64,000 nucleotides of DNA, taken from Enemella evansiae. GTDB lineage: Bacteria; Pseudomonadota; Alphaproteobacteria; Rhodobacterales; Rhodobacteraceae. The stretch's first letter is position 1. Every line of letters starts with the position of its first letter. The notes under the pieces are model-generated. The model had not been told where the DNA came from, made no database searches, and was given only the letters and a program-made list of their open reading frames with translations. Location of the stretch: NCBI GenBank assembly GCA_017255395.1, contig JAFKDC010000001.1, positions 248,001 to 312,000 on the forward strand, given 5' to 3'. Position numbers and translations under genes: made by a program. This document shows, piece by piece, positions 33,297 through 41,610 of this stretch.

Positions 33297-35441
33297 TCAG
33301 CGCAGTTCCACCGAAACCCGGCCAGAGCGCCCCTCGGCGTCGATCACCGACAGCGTGGTGAACCCGATGCCCGCAAGCGGCGCGGTGAATTCGGGCCGCC
33401 GCAGCCCCGTCGCCACCACCGCCCCGTCCTTCAGCAGCGTGTAGGGCGGGCGCCCGCCGCGCAGCTTCACCGGGATGCCCGCGCCGCTCGCCACCTCCAG
33501 CCGCGCGCCCTCGGGCGGGAAGGTCACCTGCAAGGCGGGCACCGCCTCGCGCGGGCCAAAGCGTTGCAGGCCCTCGGGCAGGCGCGCGCGGCTGGTGATC
33601 AGCGTTTCGGGCGGCGGCGGGGGCAGGGGGGTCAGACGCGGCGCGGCGCGGCCAAGCGCCTCGAAGAGCAGCGGCGCGGCGAGGTCGCCGCCAAAGGCGC
33701 CGGGCACTGGCGTGCCATCGGGCCGCCCGATCCAGACGCCCGCCACGTGCCGTCCGTCCCAGCCAAGCGCCCATGCGTCGCGGTGCCCGTAAGAGGTGCC
33801 GGTCTTGTAGGCCACACGCCCCGGCGGCCCGGCAGAGGGCGGCGGCACCAGCCCCGCAAGGATGGTGCCGACCTGCCAGGCCGAGGCCGGGCTGAGGATG
33901 CGCCGCAGCCCGCGGGCGGGCTGCGTGCCGGAATGCCAGCGCAGCGCCACCGGATCGCCACCCCGCGCCAGCGCCGCATAAAGCTGCACCATCTCCTCCA
34001 GCGAGACGCCGACGCCGCCCAGCGCCAGCGCCAGCCCCGGCGCGCCGCCCTGCACCACCGCCTCGACCCCGGCGCCGTCCAGCGCCGCCATCAGATGCGC
34101 CGGACCCAGCGCCTCGGTCAGCCGCACCACCGGGATGTTCAGCGACAGTTGCAGCGCCTGCCGCACCGGCAGCTCTCCGCGATAGAGCCCGTCGAAGTTC
34201 TGCGGCGCGTAGCGCCCGTATTGCACAGGCGTGTCGAGGATCAGCGTCTCGGGGTGTGCCAGCCCGCGGTCGAAGGCCAGCCCGTAGACCAGCGGCTTCA
34301 GCGTCGAGCCCGGCGAGCGCAGCGCCTGCGTCATGTCGACGAAGCCCTGCCCGCGCGTGTCGGTGTAATCGGGCGAGCCGATGGCGGCGAGGATCTCTCC
34401 GCTCTGGTGGTTGGCCACTACGATGGCCAGCGACAGGCGCGGGTCCAGCCCCCGCCGGTGGCGGCGCAGGAGGTCTTCGAGGCTGCGTTGCAGGCGCGCG
34501 TCCAGCGTCAGGTCGTGCCGCCCCGGCCCCAGCGCAAGCGCCCGGTCGGCCATATGCGGCGCCAGTTGCGGCATCGGCTGGCGGCCCGGCGGCGCGGGGT
34601 CGAGCGCATCCGAGCGCGCGGCGCTCATGGGGATCACGCCCGCCTCGGCCATGCGGACCAGCACCCGGTTGCGGGCAAGGCGCGCGGCCTCGGGGTGGCG
34701 ATCCGGGCGGCGGCTTTCGGGGGCCTGCGGCAGGGCGACCAGCAGCGCGGCCTCTGCCGGGGTCAGGCGCGCGGGTTCCTTCCCCAGCCAGATGAGCGCG
34801 GCGGCGCGCAGCCCCTCGACATTGCCGCCATAGGGCGCAAGCCCGAGATAGAGCGCGAGGATCTCGTCCTTGGACAGCCGCCGCTCCAGCGCCAGCGCCA
34901 GCCGCATCTGCCGCAGCTTGCCCTGCCACTGGCCGGTGGTGCCGTCCTCCAGCAGGCGCGCGACCTGCATGGTCAGCGTGGACGAGCCCGAGACGATGCG
35001 CCCGTGCCGCACCGCCTGCGCCAGCGCCCGCAGGGTGGCCACCGGGTCGACGCCCGCGTGGTCGTAAAAGCGGCGGTCCTCGTAGGCCACCAGCATCCGG
35101 TAGAACAGCGGGTCGACCTGATCGGGCGACAGCGCCATGCGCCAGCGCCCGTCGTCGATGGTATAGGCGCGCAGCAGCGTGCCATTGCGGTCGCGCACCT
35201 CGGGCGAGGTGGCGTGAATCAATGAGGGGATCTGGGTCGCGTCGATGAAGCGGTCGAACCCGTCGCGCGCCGCGCCGACCGACCAGAGCGCCAGCGCCAG
35301 CGCCAGCAGCGCGAGGCGGCGGGCGGGCGCCGTTTTCCGACGCGGAAAACGGCCCGGAAATTTTGGAAATTTCCGCCCCCGCCCCGGGGCGACCCGGCCG
35401 GACAGGACGTCCGACCCGGCCGGGTCGCCCCTCTCAGCCAT
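33297..35441 (-). CDS. pbpC: Penicillin-binding protein 1C
   Basis: The 714-residue bifunctional peptidoglycan synthase has a cytosolic tail, one TM helix (LALLALALALWSVGAA), a glycosyltransferase domain (EDRRFYDHAGVDPVA, SGSSTLTMQVARLL), a transpeptidase domain (SPGSTLKPLVYG with the catalytic Ser, and KTGTSYGHRDAWALG) and a C-terminal BiPBP_C domain. The start is the ATG at 35441, which overlaps the previous gene by 8 bases; no other start codon occurs before the TM helix. The 42-residue tail is odd, because part of it is encoded by a double-palindrome element (GRGRKFPKFPGRFPRRK). PbpC commonly pairs with an alpha-2-macroglobulin gene, as here. Confidence 0.94.
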   Translation of the reverse strand: MAERGDPAGSDVLSGRVAPGRGRKFPKFPGRFPRRKTAPARRLALLALALALWSVGAARDGFDRFIDATQIPSLIHATSPEVRDRNGTLLRAYTIDDGRWRMALSPDQVDPLFYRMLVAYEDRRFYDHAGVDPVATLRALAQAVRHGRIVSGSSTLTMQVARLLEDGTTGQWQGKLRQMRLALALERRLSKDEILALYLGLAPYGGNVEGLRAAALIWLGKEPARLTPAEAALLVALPQAPESRRPDRHPEAARLARNRVLVRMAEAGVIPMSAARSDALDPAPPGRQPMPQLAPHMADRALALGPGRHDLTLDARLQRSLEDLLRRHRRGLDPRLSLAIVVANHQSGEILAAIGSPDYTDTRGQGFVDMTQALRSPGSTLKPLVYGLAFDRGLAHPETLILDTPVQYGRYAPQNFDGLYRGELPVRQALQLSLNIPVVRLTEALGPAHLMAALDGAGVEAVVQGGAPGLALALGGVGVSLEEMVQLYAALARGGDPVALRWHSGTQPARGLRRILSPASAWQVGTILAGLVPPPSAGPPGRVAYKTGTSYGHRDAWALGWDGRHVAGVWIGRPDGTPVPGAFGGDLAAPLLFEALGRAAPRLTPLPPPPPETLITSRARLPEGLQRFGPREAVPALQVTFPPEGARLEVASGAGIPVKLRGGRPPYTLLKDGAVVATGLRRPEFTAPLAGIGFTTLSVIDAEGRSGRVSVELR
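35329..35375. repeat. Double-palindrome module, copy 3, inside pbpC
   Basis: Palindrome 1 has arms GCCGTTTTCCG and CGGAAAACGGC around a 3-base centre (35329-35353). After 1 base comes palindrome 2 with arms CGGAAATTT and AAATTTCCG around TGG (35355-35375). It lies in frame in the 5' coding part of pbpC. A further inverted GACCCGGCCGG repeat follows at about 35390-35427. Confidence 0.75.
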
Positions 35442-35994
35442 GATCCGCCCGTTCCCAGAGGCCGGGGTAAAGCGTGACGAAGCCATGGGCATCGACCGCC
35501 AGATGGGTCTCGTACCCGGTTTGCTCGGCGGTGTAGCGCACCAGCCCGCCGCGCTCTCGCGTGTAGCTCTGCGTCAGGGCCGAGACCTTCGGCCCCGGCA
35601 GCCGCAGCCACGCGGCGGTGCAGTCCAGCCGCCCGACCTCGGGCAGGCGGCGCAGGGGCATGGTGTTCGTCGCGGGGGTAAAGCTGAGGTCGACGTCCGT
35701 CGCGCCCTCCAGCCCCGGCAGGGGCGCGTCGTTCAGCGTCCAAACGCCGCCCTCCCGCGCGAGGCGCCAGGCCACGGGCTCGCCGCCGTAGTCACCGCTC
35801 ACGTCGGCCCCCAGAGAGTGCCAGTCCTCGTCCAGACGCACGACATAATCGAGCGCCGCCCAGCCTTGCCCGTCGCGGAAACGGGCGTGGCCCACCAGCA
35901 TGAAGCCGCCGCCCGTCCGGGCGAGGCGGCACTTGTCCTCCCCGTCCCGGTCGAGCGCGCGCCAATGCATGGTTGCAATGGTTTCTCCTGTCAT
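35434..35994 (-). CDS. Putative glycolipid-binding protein (PF06475)
   Basis: The 186-residue protein matches the PF06475 family, named putative glycolipid-binding. It starts around MHWRALDRDGEDKCRL and has RFRDGQGWAALDYVVRLDEDW, then DVDLSFTPATNTMPLRRL, AAWLRLPGPKV and a HGFVTLYPGLWE ending, all family hallmarks. It has no signal peptide. The ATG at 35994 forms an ATGA overlap with the macroglobulin stop. An ATG at 35970 has AGGAG 14 bases upstream and is the alternative. It overlaps pbpC by 8 bases, so three genes are tightly coupled. The biochemical role is unproven. Confidence 0.85.
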   Translation of the reverse strand: MTGETIATMHWRALDRDGEDKCRLARTGGGFMLVGHARFRDGQGWAALDYVVRLDEDWHSLGADVSGDYGGEPVAWRLAREGGVWTLNDAPLPGLEGATDVDLSFTPATNTMPLRRLPEVGRLDCTAAWLRLPGPKVSALTQSYTRERGGLVRYTAEQTGYETHLAVDAHGFVTLYPGLWERADHG

Positions 35995-38900
35995 TTCGCG
36001 ATGATAACCGATCCCGAGGCCGTCGTCGCGCGGTATTCCGGGCGGTACATATCCTCGACCAGCGCCGCCGGGTGGTGGAAGGTCCCGGGCGAGACCGCGC
36101 GCACCACATAGGCCAGCCGCAGCGGTTCCGCGTCCCGCTGGTCCAGCGCGGCGACGAAGCGGTCGGTGCGGAATTCGGAGTGCTCGGCCTCGGCGGTCTT
36201 CAGCCAGTCGAGCGCGCCGATGTCGCCCGCCCGCAGAAGCGAGGGATTGTCGATCTCGAACCCGGCGGGCAGGGCGTCGTCCACGATCAGCCGCGCCTTG
36301 ACGTTCTCGGCGGGCTTCACCGTCAGCACGGTCACCATGCGGTCGCCTGCCTTCAGGCTGCCCAGATCCGCCGGCTGCCCGTCGAGCCTGTAGTACTCCC
36401 GCGTGATGCCGTAGCCATAGCCTGCCGCCTCTGTCGCGCCCTCGGGCACGCCAAGCGCGGTGACGGTGACAAAGGTGGGCGTCTGCGCGGTGTTGGTCAG
36501 GCGCTGCGGCTCCAGCGTGGCCCCCTGAAGGCGCCGCACGAAGGGGCCGGAGAGTGGCTGGTCGTTCAGCGCAAGGCCGGACACGGTCGGGTCCTGCACC
36601 ATGGCATGCGCCGCCAGCAGCGACCACGCCTGTTCCTGCGTGGACAGCGGCCCGTCGGCGGCGGCGATCCGCGCGGTCAGCGCCTCGCGGTCCACCGCGT
36701 CCGACCGCGCCTCGACCGCCAGCGACAGCACGCCCGCCGCGTCGCGCAGCACGCTGCCGTAATCGGCGCGCCACTCCTGCGCGGTTGTCTCCGGGCGGCT
36801 TGCGATGCGCGCGGCGGCCTTGGCAAAGAGCCGGTCGGCGCGCGGCTGGTCGCCGTAGCTGGCCAGCGCCGCGCCAAGCTGCGCCTGCGCCAAGGGCGTC
36901 GTCAGCGCATCGGCCTTTTCGTCGGCATAGTAGCGCAGGTCACCCATGGCGGCCTGACCTTCGCGGGCCAGCACCATCAGCGCGTAGGCGATGTCTTCGC
37001 CGCCCTCGTCGAAGTCGGGCGCATAGGCAATGCGGTTCTTCAGGTTGTCGAGCGCGTTCTGCCACGCGACCTTGGGCACCTCGTGGCCCGCCGCCCGGGC
37101 GCGCGACAGGAAGTCGGTCACATAGGCGTCGAGCCAGAAGTCGCCCGAGTAGGCGCCCCAGAGGCCGAAGGCCCCGTTCGACGCCTGCCGGGTCAGGATC
37201 TGGGACATGGATTGCTCGATGCGCAGGGCGATGCGGTCTCGGTTGCCAAGGCCAAGCGGCTCGGCGACCGAGGACAGGTACAGCAGCGGCAGCGCCTTCG
37301 ACGTCACCTGTTCGGTGCAGCCATAGGGGTAGCGGTCCAGCGACGCCAGCAGCCCCGGCGCGTCGAAGCGCGCCAGCGCCCCGGCGGAGACCAGCACCTC
37401 GGCGCTTTCGGGACGCAGCCCGGCGAGGATGGAGTCGTCCAGCGTGAAGGTCTGCCCGGCGGCAAGGCTGAGGCGCAGGGTGCTGCCGGTGGCGGGGTCG
37501 TTCGCCCGCACCCCCAGCGTCAGGTCCTTGGTCAGCCGTTTGCCGTCCGGCGTGGACAGCGCCAGCGCGATGTCGTGGTCGCCGATCTCTCCGCCGGTCA
37601 GCGGCACCTCGAGCGACAGCTTGCCGCCGTCCTCCAGCGTCACCGAGCCTGGGATGGCCGAGGCGTCCAGCGCCACCCCGTCCGAGGTCAGCTCGAACAG
37701 CATCTCGCCTGCCGTGCCGCTGGTGTGGGTCAGTTCCACCAGCAGGCGGCTTTCGTCGCCCGGCGCAAGGAAGCGCGGCATCGAGGCGGAGATCACCACC
37801 GGATCGCGCACGATCACATCCGCCTCGGCAGAGCCCACGCCCTCGGGCGACCATGCCACGGCCATCAGCCGCACGGTGCCGTTGAAGTCGGGGATGTCGA
37901 AGGAAACCTCGGCCCGGCCATCGGCGCCCACCGTCACGGGACCCGAGAAGAAGGCCACCAGAGCCTCTGTCGGGGGCGGGCTTTGAAGCGACATCGAGGC
38001 GCCGCCATCGCCGCCGGAGCGGATCGTGCCCATGGCACCATTGCTGCCGTCGATCAGGCGGCCATAGATGTCGCGGATCTCGACCCCCAGACGGCGCTGG
38101 CCAAAGTAGTAGCCCGCCGGGTCCGGTGTCTCGAAGCCGGTCAGGTTGAGGATGCCGAGGTCCACGGCGGCCACCGTGGCGTAGGCGGTCGCGCCTTCGG
38201 CCAGCCCGTCGATCTGGACGGCGGCGGTGAGGGTCTCACGCGGCGCCGCCTCGGCGGGCGCCTTCAGCGAGACCGCCAATGCGCGCTCACCCGGATCGAC
38301 GGCGGCATGGGTCAGGCCCAAGGCGCGCGCCGGGTTCTGGCCCGCGGTCACGTCCATGGGCCGGATCACCTGCGCGGTGACGTAGACGCCCGCGCCCCAA
38401 TCCGCCGTCACCGGCAGTTGCAGGGTGTTCTCGCCCTCCGACACGTCGATGGCCTGCATGGAAATCACGCGGTCCGCCAGCAACGTCACCAGCGCCTTGC
38501 CCGCATAGCGCGGCACCATGCGCAGGGTTGCCGTCTCTCCGGGGGCGTAGGCCTTGGCATCCAGCGACATTTCCAGCATGTCGGGCGTGTCGCGTTCAGA
38601 GGCGGCGGCGTACCAGCCTGACGAGAAGCTTGTGGAGGCGGCAAGATAGGCGCCATCGGCGCGCTCGACCACGACCTCGTATTCGCCCCAGTCGGTCGCG
38701 GCCTCGATCGTCAGGGGATCGGCGCCCAATGTGCCTTCGCCCCGGGCGACGGCTTCGCGGGTGGTCACCGGCTCCCAGTTCCACGAGCCGTATTGCTGGT
38801 ACCACTGGTAGCGCGTGTTCACGCGGTTGACCGTCCAGGTCACCGGCATCTCGACCGGGGACAGGTCCGGCCCCAGCGCGATCACGTCGAAGCGCGCGGT

Positions 38901-41423
38901 CGCACCCTCGGAGAGCGTGCCGTCGAAGGCGGGCCTGATGCCGATCATAGCCGTTTCCGGCGCGACGGCGCGGGTCACGCTGCGTTCCACCGGGCGGCCA
39001 GAGGCCTCGGACAGCCGCAGGGTCACGTGTGCCGACAGCGGGCGCCCGAGGGCGTCGATCTCTGGCAGGGGCAGGCGCAGGTCGGCCTTGCCCGCCTCGT
39101 CCGTCACTAGGTCGGCGGGGAAGGTGGCGCTGCGCAGGGCGCGGTCGTCGTCATGGCGTCCGAAGTGGTAGCCCGGGAAGGCGTCGAGCGTGTTGGAGGT
39201 GGACAGGCGCACCTCACCCTCGATGGCCAGATCCGCGCCGGGCGCGCCAAAGAGATAGCGGGCCTCGACCCCCAGCGGCGGCGGCGCCAGCGGGTTGATC
39301 GGCGTCTCGGGCAGCAGCAGGTCGAAGTCGATACGCTCGGGCACGAAGTCCTCGACCAGCAGGGTGTCAGAGGCCAGCGCGGCGGCATCCACATCGGCGA
39401 AGAGGTCCAGCCGCCACGTCCCGCGCGGCACGTCGCCGCCCAGCGGCAGGGTGAAGACATGGCCCCCCGCCCCGGCGCCATTGGACAGATGCCGCGAGTA
39501 TTCCACGCCATCGGGGCGCATCAGGATCGCGGTCAGGGGCACGTCGGCCACGGCCCCGGCCTGCGCGTCGCGCAACAGGGCGGTGACGTGGATTTCTTCG
39601 CCCGCGCGATAGGCGCCCCGGTCGGTTGCAAGGAAGGCGTCCAGCGGCCCGGCGGGCGCGCGGCCCGCGACACCCCGGTCCGAGAGGTCGAAGGCCGGAT
39701 CGGTCAGCGAGAGGAAGGCAAGGTCCGCCGCGCCGTCCTGCGCCATGATCAGGGCGGGGGCGGCGCCTGCGGTGCCGCGCAGCAGCCCCGCGTCGAAGCG
39801 CGCGATGCCCTCTGCGTCGGTCTGCACCGTGTCGAGCACCCGGTTGGCCTGCGCCAGAAGCGAGACCTCCAGCCCCGCCAGCGGTTCGGCACTGCCCAGA
39901 TGGCGGGCGAAGACGGTCAGCCCGTCGCTGCCCTGCATGGTCGTCAGGCCGATGTCCGAGAGGATGAACCACTGCGTCGTGCGCGCATTGTTGTCGTCCC
40001 CCGCGTCCGCGACAGAGGCGGTCAGCGCGTAGATCCCGGCGGATTGTCCCTTCAGCGCCTCGCCCATCGGCAGGCGCGTCAGCATGTCGGTGTTCAGCGT
40101 GTTCTGCACCGCGCCGGTGCCGGTCCAGACCTCCTCGGCGATGTCCGAGGCGAAATAGCGCTCTTCGTATTCGTTCAGCGGCTGGCCGAAGTAGTTGTCC
40201 TGCAAGGCCCGGATCAGGTTGCGGTCAGAGACCCGGCGCAGCACCAGATCCACCTCGTCGAGGTTCACCGTCTGCAACGGCAGGCCCGCGTCCTCGGTGC
40301 GGGGCAGGACGTAGGCGCGGCCCGGGAAGACGACAGAGGGCGAACGGTCGCGGACATAGGCGGTGATCTCCACGTCGCGCGCCAGTTCCTCGCCGCTTTC
40401 CGACGGCAGGCCCGAGCGGAAGGTGATCTTGTAGCGCTGGCCGTGCTCGACGCCGCTTACGCAGATGCGCTGGTCGTCGTGGGTCACGGCCATGCGCGGG
40501 TCCGGCAGGCGCACGTAGGGCGCGTAGTCCTGACCGGCGCGGCTGAGGACCTCGTTGAACTCGGCGCAGATGCGCGGGTCGGCGCTGTCCGCCTCGACCG
40601 TATGCTCGGTGATGCGGAAGCCGTATTTCTGGATCGCCTCGTCCAGAAGCGCGCTGGTGTCGAAGCGCGTGGCGATGCTTTCCGCCAGCCGCAGCGCCGG
40701 GATCATCTGGCGGCCCCGGCGGTCGGATTCCAGTGCCAGCGCCATCTGGTACAGGGCGGTGACGCGCTGGGCGTCGCTGTCGGCGCGCAGGTAGGCGTTG
40801 ATCGTGGCGGTCAGCGCCCGCCCGCGATAACGCCGCTGGTCGGCGCCGCTGACGGTGTCGGCGTATTCCACGGACCACTCCGCGTATTGCAGCCACAGCG
40901 CGGGGCTGTCGGATTGCGCCAGCGCCGCGCCGGTCCAGTGGACCGCGTCGCGCAGGTTGCCCGCCTCGCGCGCCTGCGTGGCGGCATCGGTCAGCGCGGT
41001 TTCGGAATACTGGCCCCCGGCATGGCGCTCTGCCATGGCCCCGGCCTCTTTCCGGGCGTTTTCCAGATCCGAGGCGCGCAGGAAGTCCAGATCCCCGGCG
41101 CGCGTCTCGCCCTGCGCGATCAGCGCCGCGTCGACATCGACAACCCGGGCGGAAATCGCGCCCTGATAGGCCTCGCGGTCGGTGACCGTGGATTTGGGGA
41201 AACAGCTGTTCGACCGGCTGTTGAAGGTGAAGGCCATACAGGCCGGATCGTTCAGGCACAGCCTCTGGCAACTGTCGAGCGTGGTGTCGAAAAGGGTGCT
41301 CAGGTCGTTGCCGCGATAGTCGATGTCCCGGGTGACCACGAGCCGTCTTTCGGGGATGAGGTCCTGGGCGTGGGCGGACAGTCCGGCAAGCCCGAGGGCA
41401 AGGGCCAAGGCAACAGGGCGCAT
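35991..41423 (-). CDS. Alpha-2-macroglobulin family protein with N-terminal PAN/Apple-like domain
   Basis: The 1810-residue secreted protein is a bacterial alpha-2-macroglobulin (YfhM-like), a protease trap thought to guard the periplasm when the wall is breached. It has a signal peptide (MRPVALALALGLAGLSAHA). Residues about 28-95 look like a PAN/Apple domain with four cysteines (DSCQRLCLNDPACMAFTF). Repeated MG-type beta domains follow, then the thioester motif GCTEQV (Cys1369) in the helical TED region, and the receptor-like C-terminus. There is no lipobox. AAGGAG precedes the ATG at 41423. The gene is followed by PF06475 and pbpC in one operon. A thioester of this kind can bind attacking proteases covalently. 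Confidence 0.94.
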   Translation of the reverse strand: MRPVALALALGLAGLSAHAQDLIPERRLVVTRDIDYRGNDLSTLFDTTLDSCQRLCLNDPACMAFTFNSRSNSCFPKSTVTDREAYQGAISARVVDVDAALIAQGETRAGDLDFLRASDLENARKEAGAMAERHAGGQYSETALTDAATQAREAGNLRDAVHWTGAALAQSDSPALWLQYAEWSVEYADTVSGADQRRYRGRALTATINAYLRADSDAQRVTALYQMALALESDRRGRQMIPALRLAESIATRFDTSALLDEAIQKYGFRITEHTVEADSADPRICAEFNEVLSRAGQDYAPYVRLPDPRMAVTHDDQRICVSGVEHGQRYKITFRSGLPSESGEELARDVEITAYVRDRSPSVVFPGRAYVLPRTEDAGLPLQTVNLDEVDLVLRRVSDRNLIRALQDNYFGQPLNEYEERYFASDIAEEVWTGTGAVQNTLNTDMLTRLPMGEALKGQSAGIYALTASVADAGDDNNARTTQWFILSDIGLTTMQGSDGLTVFARHLGSAEPLAGLEVSLLAQANRVLDTVQTDAEGIARFDAGLLRGTAGAAPALIMAQDGAADLAFLSLTDPAFDLSDRGVAGRAPAGPLDAFLATDRGAYRAGEEIHVTALLRDAQAGAVADVPLTAILMRPDGVEYSRHLSNGAGAGGHVFTLPLGGDVPRGTWRLDLFADVDAAALASDTLLVEDFVPERIDFDLLLPETPINPLAPPPLGVEARYLFGAPGADLAIEGEVRLSTSNTLDAFPGYHFGRHDDDRALRSATFPADLVTDEAGKADLRLPLPEIDALGRPLSAHVTLRLSEASGRPVERSVTRAVAPETAMIGIRPAFDGTLSEGATARFDVIALGPDLSPVEMPVTWTVNRVNTRYQWYQQYGSWNWEPVTTREAVARGEGTLGADPLTIEAATDWGEYEVVVERADGAYLAASTSFSSGWYAAASERDTPDMLEMSLDAKAYAPGETATLRMVPRYAGKALVTLLADRVISMQAIDVSEGENTLQLPVTADWGAGVYVTAQVIRPMDVTAGQNPARALGLTHAAVDPGERALAVSLKAPAEAAPRETLTAAVQIDGLAEGATAYATVAAVDLGILNLTGFETPDPAGYYFGQRRLGVEIRDIYGRLIDGSNGAMGTIRSGGDGGASMSLQSPPPTEALVAFFSGPVTVGADGRAEVSFDIPDFNGTVRLMAVAWSPEGVGSAEADVIVRDPVVISASMPRFLAPGDESRLLVELTHTSGTAGEMLFELTSDGVALDASAIPGSVTLEDGGKLSLEVPLTGGEIGDHDIALALSTPDGKRLTKDLTLGVRANDPATGSTLRLSLAAGQTFTLDDSILAGLRPESAEVLVSAGALARFDAPGLLASLDRYPYGCTEQVTSKALPLLYLSSVAEPLGLGNRDRIALRIEQSMSQILTRQASNGAFGLWGAYSGDFWLDAYVTDFLSRARAAGHEVPKVAWQNALDNLKNRIAYAPDFDEGGEDIAYALMVLAREGQAAMGDLRYYADEKADALTTPLAQAQLGAALASYGDQPRADRLFAKAAARIASRPETTAQEWRADYGSVLRDAAGVLSLAVEARSDAVDREALTARIAAADGPLSTQEQAWSLLAAHAMVQDPTVSGLALNDQPLSGPFVRRLQGATLEPQRLTNTAQTPTFVTVTALGVPEGATEAAGYGYGITREYYRLDGQPADLGSLKAGDRMVTVLTVKPAENVKARLIVDDALPAGFEIDNPSLLRAGDIGALDWLKTAEAEHSEFRTDRFVAALDQRDAEPLRLAYVVRAVSPGTFHHPAALVEDMYRPEYRATTASGSVIIAK

Positions 41424-41610
41424 GAAAAGCTCCTTCGCGGTCAATGCCCCGATGGTGCCATGGCGCCCCCCAAGCGGCAACGATTCTCGGGGCTTGCGGG
41501 GGCAAGGTATACCCGACCGACAGGCCTTCGCGGCCCGTTTCGTCCGCGGTTAAGCGGTTCTTCAGAGAGTTTCGTCACAAGGGAGGGGCGAGTGCCGCGG
41601 AGGGTGACGG

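Noticed and set aside
34256-34795. Plus-strand Pro/Ala/Arg-rich frame inside pbpC
   Set aside because: Pure composition shadow; the minus strand encodes intact transpeptidase and glycosyltransferase motifs there.
35973-38621. 882-codon plus-strand open frame opposite the macroglobulin gene
   Set aside because: No family features; Arg/Gln/His-rich composition typical of antisense frames in high-GC DNA. The same applies to long frames at 2157-3818, 29115-31130, 33117-35225, 39153-41744 and 44950-47217.
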